Below are positions 52,597 to 62,493 of a DNA stretch of 64,000 nt, piece after piece. How positions within the stretch are numbered: position 1 is the first letter of the stretch; every line of letters starts with the position of its first letter. Location: positions 1 to 64,000 of the forward strand of contig NZ_JHVK01000008.1 of assembly GCF_000620105.1 (NCBI RefSeq), in the 5' to 3' direction. This DNA is from Microvirgula aerodenitrificans DSM 15089 (GTDB lineage: Bacteria > Pseudomonadota > Gammaproteobacteria > Burkholderiales > Aquaspirillaceae). The position numbers were made by a program, and so were the translations under genes. The notes beneath the pieces were generated by a model that did no database searches, was not told the origin of the DNA, and was given only the letters and a program-made list of their open reading frames with translations.

Positions 52597-54332
52597 TGAC
52601 GGTTCTTTCCCGCCTGCGCCTGCTGCCCGGCGACTGCCGCCGCGCGCTGCGCGAGGCGGCGGTCTGGGCGTCCCTGGCCGCCTTGCTGGATGCCGCCTGC
52701 GGGGTGCTGCTGGTGCCCTTGATCGAAGCCTGGTTCGCTTCGGGCGTCTTGCCCTGGCGCTGGGTCATCGCACTGCTGGGGCTGACGCTGGTGCAGTCGC
52801 TGGTGCAGTACCTGGCGCTGCGCCGCGGGTTCTTTGCCGGCGGCGCGCTGGCTGCCGGCCTGGTGCGCAGCCTGGTCGCACGCTTGCCGCATCTGGCGCC
52901 ACCGGCCCTGCGCCGGATTGCGCCGGCGGAAGGTCTGTTGCGTGGTCCGGTGATGCAGAGCATGGGAATCCCTGCCCATCTGCTGGGACCGCTGATCGCC
53001 GCGGTGCTGACTCCGCTCGGGGTGGTGCTCGGCCTCGGTCTGATCGCCCCGGTCATCGCCCTTGGCCTGCTGCTGGCCGGAGGGCTGCTGTTTGTGCTGC
53101 TGCGCTGGAGCGGCCGGCACACCCTGACGGCGGAAAACGCACGGCAGGCAGCCGAACGCGATGCCGCCCGCGAACTGCAGACTTTCGCGGAACGCCAGCC
53201 GCTGCTGCGGGCGGCGGAACGTGAAAGCGTCGCGCTTCAGGACCAGGAAGCGGCGTTGCGGCGATTGCACGAAACGACCCGGACACTGCTGCGGCGGAGC
53301 CTGCCGGCCGGGCTGGGTTTCGCGCTGGCGGTGCAGGCGGTATTCGCGCTGGGCTTGCTGGGAGGGGCGTGGGCGGTCGGGCGGCAGTGGCTGGATGGAG
53401 CGTCCGTCGTGGCGATTCTGGTGCTGCTGGTGCGCTTTATCGAACCGCTGGCCCAGCTCACCCATCTTGACCAGGCCCTGCGCGGTGCCTGGCAGTCCCT
53501 TGACACGCTGATGCGGGTGTTCGCGCTGCCGCCGCTGGACTGCCCCGAGCCGGGCGAGCGCCCGCTGGATGCGGGGCTGGTGGCCGAGGGGCTGGGCATC
53601 CGCCTGGACGACGGCCGCACGCTGCTGGAAGACATCGCGCTGACACTGGCGCCCGGCTCGCTGACCGTCATCGCCGGTCCGTCCGGCGCTGGCAAAAGCA
53701 GCCTGCTGGCGCTGCTCGGCCGGGTTCACGATCCCGATACCGGGCGGGTTCTGCTCGGGCGGGCGGATATCCGCCAGCTGAGTGCATCGACCCTGGCCGC
53801 CAGCCGCAACCTGGTGTTCCAGGCGTGTGGCCTGTTCCACGGCAGTGTCGCCTGGAACCTGCGCATGGCCCGGCCCGATGCCGACCTGTCGGCACTGCGC
53901 GAGGCGGCGGAGGCAGCCGGCCTGCTGGAAGAGATCGAGCGCTGGCCGCAGGGCTGGGAGACCGCAGTGGGGCCGGGCGGCGGTCTGCTGTCCGGCGGTC
54001 AGCGCCAGCGTCTGTGCCTGGCCCGCGGATTCCTCTCGCCAGCGCCCTTGCTGCTGCTTGATGAACCCACTGCCAGCCTCGACGGCGCCAGCGAGGCTCA
54101 GGTGCTGCGCAGCCTGCTCGCCTTGCGCGGGCGACGCACGCTGGTGGTGGTCACCCACCGGCCGGCCCTGGCCCGCCTGGCCGATCAGGTGCTGGTGCTG
54201 GAGGCCGGGCGGCTGCGGTTGAACGGCCGGCACGACGAGCTGTCTGCCCGCGACCGCTGGTATGCCGGTTTCGCTGCCGGTGCCGGACCACGACAGGAGG
54301 AAAAAAGTTCCGCAATGACTGCGGATCGATAG
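52593..54332 (+). CDS. pchI: ABC transporter of the pyochelin locus (TMD-NBD), partner of PchH
   Basis: 579 aa from the ATG at 52593, 7 nt after GGAGG; the next ATG at 52596 is also possible. It has the same TMD-NBD layout as PchH, with 'AGPSGAGKSS', 'LSGGQRQRLCLARGF' and 'LLLLDEPTASLD'. Both NBDs have complete motifs, so the heterodimer should hold two functional ATP sites. It is the last gene of pchEFGHI; 85 bp with a Fur box separate it from fptA. Confidence 0.92.
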   Translation: MMTVLSRLRLLPGDCRRALREAAVWASLAALLDAACGVLLVPLIEAWFASGVLPWRWVIALLGLTLVQSLVQYLALRRGFFAGGALAAGLVRSLVARLPHLAPPALRRIAPAEGLLRGPVMQSMGIPAHLLGPLIAAVLTPLGVVLGLGLIAPVIALGLLLAGGLLFVLLRWSGRHTLTAENARQAAERDAARELQTFAERQPLLRAAERESVALQDQEAALRRLHETTRTLLRRSLPAGLGFALAVQAVFALGLLGGAWAVGRQWLDGASVVAILVLLVRFIEPLAQLTHLDQALRGAWQSLDTLMRVFALPPLDCPEPGERPLDAGLVAEGLGIRLDDGRTLLEDIALTLAPGSLTVIAGPSGAGKSSLLALLGRVHDPDTGRVLLGRADIRQLSASTLAASRNLVFQACGLFHGSVAWNLRMARPDADLSALREAAEAAGLLEEIERWPQGWETAVGPGGGLLSGGQRQRLCLARGFLSPAPLLLLDEPTASLDGASEAQVLRSLLALRGRRTLVVVTHRPALARLADQVLVLEAGRLRLNGRHDELSARDRWYAGFAAGAGPRQEEKSSAMTADR

Positions 54333-54373
54333 AGAAAGATCGGCAATCGAAACAGTGCCAGTGATTATTTATT

Positions 54374-54392
54374 TAAAATGATAAGCATTATC
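54374..54392 (+). promoter_or_regulatory. Fur box for fptABCX
   Basis: TAAAATGATAAGCATTATC matches 16 of 19 positions of the Fur consensus. It lies 25 bp before the fptA ATG, in the only sizeable gap between pchI and the receptor gene. It indicates a separate, iron-repressed promoter for the uptake genes. Confidence 0.85.
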
Positions 54393-54417
54393 ATGTAAGC
54401 ACTGAAGGTTTGACGGG

Positions 54418-56583
54418 ATGAAAATGGAGACAAAGCGAAGCCGCTGGCCCGGGACGATCGCCCGCTGCAGGCCAACCCCGCTGCATATGGGCCTGTTGCT
54501 GGCGTTCAGCCCGCTGGCCGTCATGGCCGATGCGCGGCAGAACGGCGAGACGGATGTGCCGGAATTGCCCGCCGTGGTGATCAGCACCGAAGGCGCGTCG
54601 CCCGCCCGTGCGGCGGGCACAAGCAGTCTGGCGAAAATGCCGCTCAAGCCGCGGGAGATCCCGCAGTCGGCCAGCGTCGTTTCGCGCGAGCGCATCGAGC
54701 AGCAGAACCTGTACAGTCTCGACGAGGTGATGCAGCAGGCCACCGGGGTCACGGTGCAGCCGTTCCAGCTGCTGACCACTGCCTACTATGTGCGCGGCTT
54801 CAAGGTCGATTCATTCGAACTCGACGGCGTGCCGGCGCTGCTCGGCAATACTGCGAGCCCGCCGCAGGACATGGCGGTCTACGAGCGGGTGGAAATCCTT
54901 CGCGGTTCCAACGGCCTGCTCCACGGCACCGGCAACCCCGCCGCGACGGTGAACATGGTCCGCAAGCGGCCGCAGCATGAATTCGCCGCCAGCACCACCC
55001 TGAGTGCCGGCAGCTGGAACCGCTACCGCACGGAGGTCGATGTCGGCGGGCCGCTGACCGAAAGCGGCAATGTGCGCGGCCGTGCGGTGGCCGCTTACGA
55101 GAACCGCGACTTCTTCTACGACGTGTCCGACCAGAGCACCTTCCTGCTGTACGGCGTGACCGAGCTCGACCTGACGCCGGATACGCTGCTCACGGTGGGC
55201 GCGCAGTACCAGCACATCAACGCCGTCACCAATATGGCCGGGGTGCCGATGGCCAGGGACGGCTCCAGCCTCGGCCTGTCCCGCGACACCTATCTCGACG
55301 TCGACTGGGACCGCTTCGAGTGGGACGTCTACCGCGCGTTCGGTTCGCTGGAACAGCAACTGGCCAGCGGCTGGAAAGCCAAATTCAGCGCCGAGTACCA
55401 GAGTACCGACTCGCGCTTGCGCTACGCCGGCTCGTACGGTGCCATCGATCCGCAGACCGGCGACGGGGGCAGCCTGATGGGGGCCGCCTACAAGTTCAAG
55501 AGCATCCAGCGCAGCTTCGATGCCCACGTGACCGGTCCGGTGCAACTGTTCGGCCTCAAGCATGAACTGCTTGGCGGCGTTTCCTACGCCCGGAGCGAGA
55601 CCCGGCAGGAAACCGCCCAGTTCCTGAACTGGGCGAACACGCCGGTCAACGTCTACCGCTGGGACCCGCACAGCGTGCCGAGTCCGCAGATCGGCGCCTA
55701 CCGCTCGCCGGGCGACACCACGACCACCCAGAAGGGCCTGTACGGTCTGGCCCGGATCAAGCTGGCCGAACCGCTGACCGCCGTGCTGGGCGGCCGCGAA
55801 AGCTGGTGGACCCAGGACACGCCGACCGCGCACTTCAAGCCCGGCAGCAAATTCACGCCTTACGGCGGGCTGATCTGGGACTTTGCCGACAAGTGGTCGT
55901 GGTATGCGAGTTATGCCGAGGTTTACCAGCCGCAGGACCGTCGTACCTGGAGCGGCGATCCGCTCAGCCCGGTGGAAGGCAAGACCTACGAGACCGGGAT
56001 CAAGAGCGAGCTCGCGGATGGCCGCCTGAACCTGTCGCTGGCGGCATTCCGCATCGATCTGGAGAACAACCCGCAGGAAGACCCCGACCACCCCGGCACC
56101 CCGAACAACGCCTATTACATCAGCGGTGGCAAGGTGCGCAGCCAGGGCTTCGAACTGGAGGGGACCGGCCACCTGACGCCGCACTGGAGCCTGTCGGCGG
56201 GCTACACCTATACCGACACCGAGTATCTCAAGGACAGCAAGGTGTCCTCGGGCACCCGTTATTCGACCTTTACCCCGCAGCACATGCTGCGTCTGTGGAG
56301 CAACTATGACCTGCCGTGGCAGGGCCGTCGCTGGAGCATCGGCGGCGGGGTGCAGGCGCAGAGCGACTACAGCGTGGACTACCGCAACGTGACCCTGCGC
56401 CAGGGCGGTTACGCGCTGGCCAACCTGCGGGTCGGCTACCGGATCGATCCGCACTGGACGGCGGCGCTGAACATCAACAACCTGTTCGACCGCACCTACT
56501 ACCAGAGCCTGTCCAACCCCAACTGGAACAACCGCTACGGCGAGCCGCGCAGCTTCAACCTCACCTTGCGGGGGACATTCTGA
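54418..56583 (+). CDS. fptA: TonB-dependent ferri-pyochelin receptor
   Basis: 721 aa, the length of FptA. A signal peptide ('[18 protein letters not shown]', residues about 22-39) is followed by a plug domain ('[15 protein letters not shown]', '[17 protein letters not shown]', '[22 protein letters not shown]') and a beta-barrel ending in '[10 protein letters not shown]' with the terminal aromatic residue. A second ATG at 54424 is possible. There is no N-terminal signalling domain, consistent with PchR rather than sigma/anti-sigma control. The stop overlaps the fptB start by one base. Confidence 0.93.
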   Translation: MKMETKRSRWPGTIARCRPTPLHMGLLLAFSPLAVMADARQNGETDVPELPAVVISTEGASPARAAGTSSLAKMPLKPREIPQSASVVSRERIEQQNLYSLDEVMQQATGVTVQPFQLLTTAYYVRGFKVDSFELDGVPALLGNTASPPQDMAVYERVEILRGSNGLLHGTGNPAATVNMVRKRPQHEFAASTTLSAGSWNRYRTEVDVGGPLTESGNVRGRAVAAYENRDFFYDVSDQSTFLLYGVTELDLTPDTLLTVGAQYQHINAVTNMAGVPMARDGSSLGLSRDTYLDVDWDRFEWDVYRAFGSLEQQLASGWKAKFSAEYQSTDSRLRYAGSYGAIDPQTGDGGSLMGAAYKFKSIQRSFDAHVTGPVQLFGLKHELLGGVSYARSETRQETAQFLNWANTPVNVYRWDPHSVPSPQIGAYRSPGDTTTTQKGLYGLARIKLAEPLTAVLGGRESWWTQDTPTAHFKPGSKFTPYGGLIWDFADKWSWYASYAEVYQPQDRRTWSGDPLSPVEGKTYETGIKSELADGRLNLSLAAFRIDLENNPQEDPDHPGTPNNAYYISGGKVRSQGFELEGTGHLTPHWSLSAGYTYTDTEYLKDSKVSSGTRYSTFTPQHMLRLWSNYDLPWQGRRWSIGGGVQAQSDYSVDYRNVTLRQGGYALANLRVGYRIDPHWTAALNINNLFDRTYYQSLSNPNWNNRYGEPRSFNLTLRGTF

Positions 56584-56849
56584 TGCCCATGCCGGTTGCC
56601 GGCTGGGGAGGGCGGATTGCGTTCGCCCTGGCTGGCAGTCTGTCGGCCGCCGCGGCGAGTGGCTATCTGCTGGCGCGCAGCCTGCCACTGCCCGATCCGC
56701 TGGAACGGCTCTATGCCGCGCTGTTCAGCGCGCTGGCGCTGGGCCTGTTGCTGCTGTGCGGCGGATTGCTGATCCGTGACCTGCGCGTCCTCGCCGGCGG
56801 CCTGGCGGCCTGCCTGCTTATGCTGGCGCTGGCTGTGGCGGGGCACTGA
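56583..56849 (+). CDS. fptB: Small membrane protein of the pyochelin uptake operon
   Basis: 88 aa with two to three hydrophobic segments ('IAFALAGSLSAAAASGYLLA', 'LYAALFSALALGLLLLCGGL', 'VLAGGLAACLLMLALAV'). Position and size match fptB of P. aeruginosa, whose function is not known. It starts at TGATG, overlapping the fptA stop by one base, and ends one base before fptC. The call rests mainly on position; DUF-type helper membrane proteins are common beside PepSY proteins. Confidence 0.75.
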   Translation: MPMPVAGWGGRIAFALAGSLSAAAASGYLLARSLPLPDPLERLYAALFSALALGLLLLCGGLLIRDLRVLAGGLAACLLMLALAVAGH

Positions 56850-56850
56850 G

Positions 56851-58353
56851 ATGGCCATGCCCGCACGCGCTGTCCTGCATGCCCTGCACGGCGGCGCCGG
56901 CGCACTGTCTGGCGTGCTGCTGTTCGTGGTGCTGTTCAGCGGCGCCTGGAGCCTCGGCCACGATGACCTGCGCGACTGGTTGCGGCCACCGGTGGCTACC
57001 AGGGCTGGCGCCCTGCCGGTAGAGCGCCTGCTGGCGCGTGCCGCGGAAGAGGGAAGCGATACTGCTTCTGCGAGCGTGCTGCTGCCGGGGCCGGGCCGCG
57101 ATGTCTTCAGTGTCTGCGATGTGCGCCAGCCTTGCCGGCTGCATCTCGACCCGGCCAGCGGCCGGGTGCTGGCCGGGGTCCCGGCGCTGGATATCCTGCT
57201 GAACCTGCACAAGCACTTTTTTGCCGGTTTCCCCGGCCGGGTGCTGGTCAGCCTGTTCGGCATTGTGCTGTTTCTCCTGTGCCTGACCGGCCTGCTTCTG
57301 CACAGCCGTCGCTGGCGCGATCTGTTCCGCCTGCGCCGCGACCGCAGCCTGCGCGTGGCGCTGTTCGACCTCCACGGACTGATCGGGCTCTGGGGACTGC
57401 CCTGGCTGCTGTTGTTCAGCCTGACCGGGGCGCTCAGCGGGCTCGGGGCACTCGGCACCCTGCTGCTGGCGCCGGTGGTGTATCCGGCGCAGCCGCAGCG
57501 GGTGTTCGCCGAACTGATGGGGGCGCCACCGCCTGCGGCGTCGGGCCAGCCGCTGGCGACGCGGGTCGACCTCGACCGTCTGCTGGCCCGGGACGCGGCA
57601 CGCGTGCCGGGCTTCATCGCCCAGCGTCTGACGCTCGTGCATGCCGGCGATCGCCAGGGCAGCGTGGAGATCGCCGGGGTCAGCCGTGGCGTACCCAGCA
57701 CGGCGAATTTCGAGCGGCACCTGTACCGGCTTGCCGACGGTGCCTGGCTGGGCGACCGCAGCGCCACCGACCGCGGGTTCTGGCTGCGCGCCTTCATTGC
57801 CGTGCAGCCGCTGCACTTTGCGCAATACCAGTGGCTGGGCCCGGGCTGGTCGTCCGTGCTGCGCGGCCTGCAACTGGCGATGGGGCTGGGGGCCTGCCTG
57901 CTGTGCGCCAGCGGTCTGTACCTGTGGCTGCAGCGGCGCGCCCGCACGGCGGATCGTCGCGTGCCGCTGCTTTGGCGGCTGGGTCAGGGGGTTTGCGGTG
58001 GTCTGGTGCTCGCGGCAGCCGCGCTGCTGCTGGCGCTGCAGGTCGCACCGCCAGCCGTGCGTGCGGGGGCATGGCCGGGCCTGTTGTTTGCCGGGCTGTG
58101 GATCACCGCCGGCCTGGTGGCGCTGGCCGGGCCGCGTGACTGGCCGCTGGCCCGCGTGCTGTCGGGGCTGGCCGGCTTTGCCTGTCTCGCTGCGGCTGGC
58201 GCACACCTGATTTCCTGCTTTGCCCGTGGTCACTGGCCTGCCGCGCCCGTTGACCTGTGGCTGCTGTTATGCGGCGTGCTGCTCTGCCGGCACGCCTGGA
58301 TGCTGACGCCTGCGTCCGCCCACCCCCGTCTTACCGGAGACCTTCATGCTTGA
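56851..58353 (+). CDS. fptC: PepSY-type membrane protein of the pyochelin uptake operon
   Basis: 500 aa from ATG 56851. Four or more membrane helices with 'HGGAGALSGVLLFVVLFSGA' at the start, the periplasmic PepSY part 'LLNLHKHFFAGFPGRVL', and 'DLHGLIGLWGLPWLLLFSLTGA' further on; this is the PepSY-associated TM family often found next to siderophore receptors. Such proteins are thought to assist iron release or reduction in the periplasm. It overlaps fptX by 8 bp. Confidence 0.85.
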   Translation: MAMPARAVLHALHGGAGALSGVLLFVVLFSGAWSLGHDDLRDWLRPPVATRAGALPVERLLARAAEEGSDTASASVLLPGPGRDVFSVCDVRQPCRLHLDPASGRVLAGVPALDILLNLHKHFFAGFPGRVLVSLFGIVLFLLCLTGLLLHSRRWRDLFRLRRDRSLRVALFDLHGLIGLWGLPWLLLFSLTGALSGLGALGTLLLAPVVYPAQPQRVFAELMGAPPPAASGQPLATRVDLDRLLARDAARVPGFIAQRLTLVHAGDRQGSVEIAGVSRGVPSTANFERHLYRLADGAWLGDRSATDRGFWLRAFIAVQPLHFAQYQWLGPGWSSVLRGLQLAMGLGACLLCASGLYLWLQRRARTADRRVPLLWRLGQGVCGGLVLAAAALLLALQVAPPAVRAGAWPGLLFAGLWITAGLVALAGPRDWPLARVLSGLAGFACLAAAGAHLISCFARGHWPAAPVDLWLLLCGVLLCRHAWMLTPASAHPRLTGDLHA

Positions 58354-59605
58354 GTTGTACCGTCACCGCCGCCTGGTCATGACCCTGGCGCTGCTCTACC
58401 TGTCCCAGGGCATTCCCATCGGCCTTGCCATGGATGCACTGCCCACCCTGCTGCGCCGCGACGGCGCACCGTTGCAGGCACTGGCCTTCCTGCCGCTGGT
58501 GGGATTGCCCTGGGTGGTCAAATTCCTCTGGGCCCCCTGGGTCGACAACCACTGGTCGCGCCGGCTGGGCCGGCGGCGCAGCTGGATCCTGCCGATGCAG
58601 TGCGTGGTTCTGGCCTGCCTGCTGGGGCTCGCCCTGACCGGCCTTGGCGTGGAAACCGCCGGCTGGGCTGTCGGTCTGCTGGCGCTGGCCTCACTGGCCA
58701 GTGCGACCCAGGATATCGCTACCGATGGCATGGCGGCCGAGCACTTCAGCGGCAGGCTGCTGGCCAAGGTCAATGCGGTGCAGATCGCGGGGGTCATGAT
58801 CGGCTTCTTCGGCGGCGGCGCCGGCAGCCTGATGCTCACCGGCCTCTTCGGCCAGCGCACGGCATTTCTGGCGATCGCCTGCGTGCCGCTGCTGAGCCTG
58901 TGCCTGGCCTGCGCACTGGGCCGCGGCGATCCCCGCGAGCAGCCGCCTGTGCCGCCCAGCCGGGCCAGCCTGCTGCGCTTCCTGCGCCGCCCGATGGCAC
59001 CTGCGCTGCTGCTGCTGGCGCTGCTCTCGGCCATGACTGCGGTGTCCGGCTTTGGCCTGTCCAAGCTGTACCTGAACGATGCCGGCTGGGCGCTGGAGGA
59101 TATCGGCCGACTCGGCATGAGCGGCGGTCTGGTCACGGTATTTCTCGGTTGCGGCGGTGGCGCCTGGCTGGTGAAGCGGGTCGGTCTCTGGCATGGCTTC
59201 GCCCTCGGTGTGGTGCTCGCCGGCTGCTCGGCGCTGCTCTGGTACCTGCAGGCCGGTCACTGGCTGCCACTGGGCGCGGGGCTGGCCTGGACATGCGTGC
59301 TTGTCGGCTCGCTGGCCACCGGCATTACCTCGGTGGCGATGCTGACCGCGGCGATGCGTTTTGCCGGTCAGGGCGATCAGGCCGGTACCGACGTCACCGC
59401 GGTACAAAGCACCCGCGACCTGGGGGAAATGCTGGCGTCCTCCTTTCTGGTCACGCTTACCGCTCAGATCGGCTATGCCGGTGGTTTTCTCTGCGGTGCC
59501 GCCCTGGCGCTGGTCGCACTGGTGACCGCCCTGCACCTGCACGGGCGCGAGGCGCGGGGAGGGGGCGCGGCGGGACTGGCGGATACGGGCGCCGGGCGTG
59601 CCTGA
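58346..59605 (+). CDS. fptX: Inner-membrane ferri-pyochelin importer (MFS, AmpG-like)
   Basis: 419 aa with 12 membrane helices. N-terminal 'LALLYLSQGIPIGLAMDALP' and 'VKFLWAPWVDNHWSRRLGRRR' are typical of the FptX/RhtX single-component siderophore permeases. It carries ferric pyochelin from periplasm to cytoplasm, where PchR can sense it. CGGAGA precedes the ATG. The stop overlaps the following phosphopantetheinyl transferase gene by 8 bp. Confidence 0.92.
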   Translation: MLELYRHRRLVMTLALLYLSQGIPIGLAMDALPTLLRRDGAPLQALAFLPLVGLPWVVKFLWAPWVDNHWSRRLGRRRSWILPMQCVVLACLLGLALTGLGVETAGWAVGLLALASLASATQDIATDGMAAEHFSGRLLAKVNAVQIAGVMIGFFGGGAGSLMLTGLFGQRTAFLAIACVPLLSLCLACALGRGDPREQPPVPPSRASLLRFLRRPMAPALLLLALLSAMTAVSGFGLSKLYLNDAGWALEDIGRLGMSGGLVTVFLGCGGGAWLVKRVGLWHGFALGVVLAGCSALLWYLQAGHWLPLGAGLAWTCVLVGSLATGITSVAMLTAAMRFAGQGDQAGTDVTAVQSTRDLGEMLASSFLVTLTAQIGYAGGFLCGAALALVALVTALHLHGREARGGGAAGLADTGAGRA

Positions 59606-60263
59606 GTGCGATATCCATGTCTGGCTGCTTCACCTCGACCAGGCATGGGCCTCCCCGGATCAGCTGAGTCCGGACGAGCAGGCACGGGCGCGCCGCTACC
59701 AATGCCGGCATGCGCGCCACAGCTTCGTGCAGACCCGCGCCGCCCTGCGCCAGGTGCTGGGCCACTGCCTTGGCCTGCCACCGCTGGCCATCGGCCTGGA
59801 GGAAGGCCATCACGGCAAGCCCCGTCTGGCCGCTTCTCTCCCTCGTCTGGAGTTCAATGTCAGCCACAGTGGCCAACTGGCGCTGATCGCGCTGGGCAGG
59901 ACGCCGCTGGGTGTCGATCTGGAGCATCTGGATCGCCCGCTGGACTGGCGCGAACTGGCGCCGGCCTGCTGCCATCCGGACGAGTTGCCGGTATTGCGCC
60001 GGATGCCGGACCCCGACGGTCACCGCCAGTTCCTGCGCCTGTGGACGCTCAGGGAAGCCTATGTGAAGGGCACGGGTGAAGGTCTGAGCCAGTCACCCGC
60101 AGACATCCGCCTCGAATACGGTGACGCCGCATGGCGCGTCGCCGGGGATGCCGGCTGGCATCTGCATGCCCTGACGCTGCCCGGCGGCTATGTGGGCAGT
60201 CTCGCCGCTACCATGAAAAACCCGGTCGTCAGGCTGAAAGCGCTGACTGCGACGCCATGGTGA
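59598..60263 (+). CDS. 4'-phosphopantetheinyl transferase (Sfp type)
   Basis: 221 aa with a GTG start overlapping fptX. The family signatures are complete: 'FNVSHSGQLALIAL' at residues 86-99, 'GVDLEHL' at 105-111 (Mg-binding Asp107, Glu109), and 'WTLREAYVKGTGEGL' from residue 149 (Glu153, Lys157). It converts apo to holo carrier domains. Its place in the iron-regulated uptake operon indicates that it activates the three carrier domains of PchE/PchF. P. aeruginosa has no such gene in its pch/fpt locus, so this is an addition. Confidence 0.9.
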   Translation: MPECDIHVWLLHLDQAWASPDQLSPDEQARARRYQCRHARHSFVQTRAALRQVLGHCLGLPPLAIGLEEGHHGKPRLAASLPRLEFNVSHSGQLALIALGRTPLGVDLEHLDRPLDWRELAPACCHPDELPVLRRMPDPDGHRQFLRLWTLREAYVKGTGEGLSQSPADIRLEYGDAAWRVAGDAGWHLHALTLPGGYVGSLAATMKNPVVRLKALTATPW

Positions 60264-60777
60264 CGCGGTACCACGGGCGCTGATGCGCGTTTATTGCCTT
60301 GCTGGTCACGACAATCGGCGCAGCCGGATACATATGGCGTCCTATCGCTCCGGGAAGCAATCGGGGTGGTCTGGAATTTGTCGGCGCCTTTCGTTTCGGT
60401 CGCGCTGAATCAGCGGGCGTTTCCGTATTTGCACGATGGCAGAATGAATATTGAAACCTGATGGGTACGGATGAGGCCCCGGGATAATAATCATTCCCGA
60501 CCTGCCGCCATTGCTGATTGATAACCGGATACCAGAACGGGGAAGATTTGCTATTGCGCGGCGCAGCCTGTCGTTTCATTATCCCGAATGAGCCAGCACG
60601 GCCTGTATCGCCGATGTGCTTGAACTGACGGACATCGGGAAGACCAGTGATGATTCCAGAAATCTGGCCCGCTGCCTGCCGCTCACGGGAAAGCCGGTCA
60701 GCCTGTTTTCTGTACTGTCGTTTACCTGTTTATTCAGGGAATGACTTGAATTTATTCGAAAATTACTGGAAATACAG
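60264..60777. other. 514-bp gap after the pyochelin locus
   Basis: No frame with a recognisable protein; GC falls below that of the neighbours. GATAATAATCATT-like sequence at 60480-60498 (12 of 19 Fur-consensus positions, inside CGGGA-N10-TCCCG) may be a weak Fur site. The last 120 bp should contain the promoter of the following chemoreceptor gene; no clear sigma-28 element was seen. Confidence 0.45.
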
Positions 60778-62400
60778 ATGTTTGCGAGCATGAGCCTCAA
60801 AAAGAGAATGATCGGGATCGGGCTGGTCGCCCTGGCTGGATTACTGGTGCTGGGCGTGTGGTCCGCTCTTCATGAGCGCTCCAAAACCTATGATGAGCGG
60901 ATGGTCATGCTCAAGTCATTAGTTGAATCGGCTCGTAGCCAGGTTGGGTATTACCAGGGACTGGAAAAGAAAGGGAAGCTTTCAGCTCAGCAGGCCAGGG
61001 ATCAGGCTCGCGAAGCTTTGCGTGCCACCAAATTCCAGGGTGACAATTATTTCTTCATTTACACCTACGATGGCATCACGGTATTGCTTCCGCCTTCTCC
61101 GGAAAAAGAAGGTCAGTCAAGAATTGACGTAAAAGATGCCAAGGGTGTGCCTCTGATTCGCAATATTGTTGCGGCAGGGCGTGCAGGTGGAGATTTTACC
61201 GCCTACGACTATCCGCGCGCCGGTCAGACCGAAGCGTCGCCGAAAATGGCCTATGCCACCAATATCGATGGATGGAACTGGGTTATCGGTGCCGGCTTGT
61301 ATGTTGACGATATCGATGCCGCATTTCGCCACAGCCTGCTCATGTTTGGCGTGGTGATCCTTGTTCTTGCCGTGGCGGTATTCGGGGTCATCCTGTTCAT
61401 TTCGCAATCCGTCCTTCGCCAGCTGGGGGGCGAGCCGGTACACGCCATGCAGGTAATGAAGCAGGTGGCGGGCGGGGACCTCACTGTCGAATTGAAGACC
61501 GCCCGCAATGACAGTCTGCTGGCCGAACTCAATGGCCTGATTCAGGCATTGCGCAGCCTGATTGCCGAGATCCACTCCGGTGCCGAGCATATCTCCACGG
61601 CCTCCCGGCATATTCGCGCATCCAGCAGCACCGTTGCCGAGGCGGCCACCAGCCAGGTAGCCTCCACCCAGGGCATGGCTGCGGCCATGGAAGAACTGAC
61701 CGTCAGCATTTCCCACATTTCGGACAATGCTTCCGAGACCGAGCAGTTCGCCAATACCACGGTCAACGCGGCGGCACTGGGTGAAAAGCAGGTCAATGCG
61801 GCGGTCGCCAGCATGGGGATGCTCAGTGCGGCGATTCACGAAGCGGTAGAGCGCATCAATGGTCTCGACCATCGCGCCCGGGAGGTCGGCTCCATTGCTG
61901 CCACCATCAAGGACATTGCCGATCAGACCAATCTGCTGGCCCTGAATGCGGCGATCGAAGCCGCACGAGCGGGCGAGACCGGCCGTGGCTTCGCCGTTGT
62001 CGCGGACGAAGTGCGCAAGCTGGCCGAACGCACGTCGTCAGCCACGAGCGAGATCGAGCGCACCCTGTCTGCCATCCAGACCGAAACGGAAGGCGCCGTC
62101 GGCGCCATGCATCATGCGGCGACCCAGGCCGATCACAGCGTTGGTGAGGTGAGTCAGTCCGCCGATGTGCTCAAGAAAATTGCCGATGGCGCCGCCCAGG
62201 CCAGTCAGCTGGTTGCCGATGTGGCCAGCGCAGCGCGGGAACAGCGCTCGGCAAGCAACTCGCTGGCCCAGCAGGTCGAGAATATCGCCCAGGCGGCAGA
62301 GGAGACCAGCGGCAGCATGACCGCTACGGCGACGTCGGCCAGCGAGCTGGAACAAGTCGCCACCACCTTGCACCGCGCCGTACGCCGTTTCCAGTGTTGA
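60778..62400 (+). CDS. Methyl-accepting chemotaxis protein with single Cache sensor
   Basis: 540 aa. TM1 (residues about 10-30), an sCache_2 periplasmic domain with '[20 protein letters not shown]', '[19 protein letters not shown]' and '[13 protein letters not shown]', TM2 near residue 195, HAMP and a signalling tip '[22 protein letters not shown]'. It ends 'AVRRFQC' without a tether. It is a paralogue of the chemoreceptor encoded at 29607-31217 and lies next to the siderophore locus. Its ligand is unknown; small carboxylates are usual for sCache_2. Confidence 0.92.
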   Translation: MFASMSLKKRMIGIGLVALAGLLVLGVWSALHERSKTYDERMVMLKSLVESARSQVGYYQGLEKKGKLSAQQARDQAREALRATKFQGDNYFFIYTYDGITVLLPPSPEKEGQSRIDVKDAKGVPLIRNIVAAGRAGGDFTAYDYPRAGQTEASPKMAYATNIDGWNWVIGAGLYVDDIDAAFRHSLLMFGVVILVLAVAVFGVILFISQSVLRQLGGEPVHAMQVMKQVAGGDLTVELKTARNDSLLAELNGLIQALRSLIAEIHSGAEHISTASRHIRASSSTVAEAATSQVASTQGMAAAMEELTVSISHISDNASETEQFANTTVNAAALGEKQVNAAVASMGMLSAAIHEAVERINGLDHRAREVGSIAATIKDIADQTNLLALNAAIEAARAGETGRGFAVVADEVRKLAERTSSATSEIERTLSAIQTETEGAVGAMHHAATQADHSVGEVSQSADVLKKIADGAAQASQLVADVASAAREQRSASNSLAQQVENIAQAAEETSGSMTATATSASELEQVATTLHRAVRRFQC

Positions 62401-62404
62401 CGAA

Positions 62405-62437
62405 CCGGCAGGCTGCCCGCAACGGGCAGCCTGCCGG
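62405..62437 (+). terminator. Terminator hairpin after a chemoreceptor gene
   Basis: A perfect 15-bp stem CCGGCAGGCTGCCCG / CGGGCAGCCTGCCGG with loop CAA, 4 bp after the stop. There is no T-run, but stem strength and position fit a transcription end. Confidence 0.6.
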
Positions 62438-62493
62438 CCGTCAGGGAATCCGGGCCGGACAGGGGAGCGAATCAGGCACGCCACCGCCAGGAT

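Noticed and set aside
54811..56688. 625-codon minus-strand frame opposite fptA
   Set aside because: Antisense to a complete TonB receptor, no motif and no translation signal.
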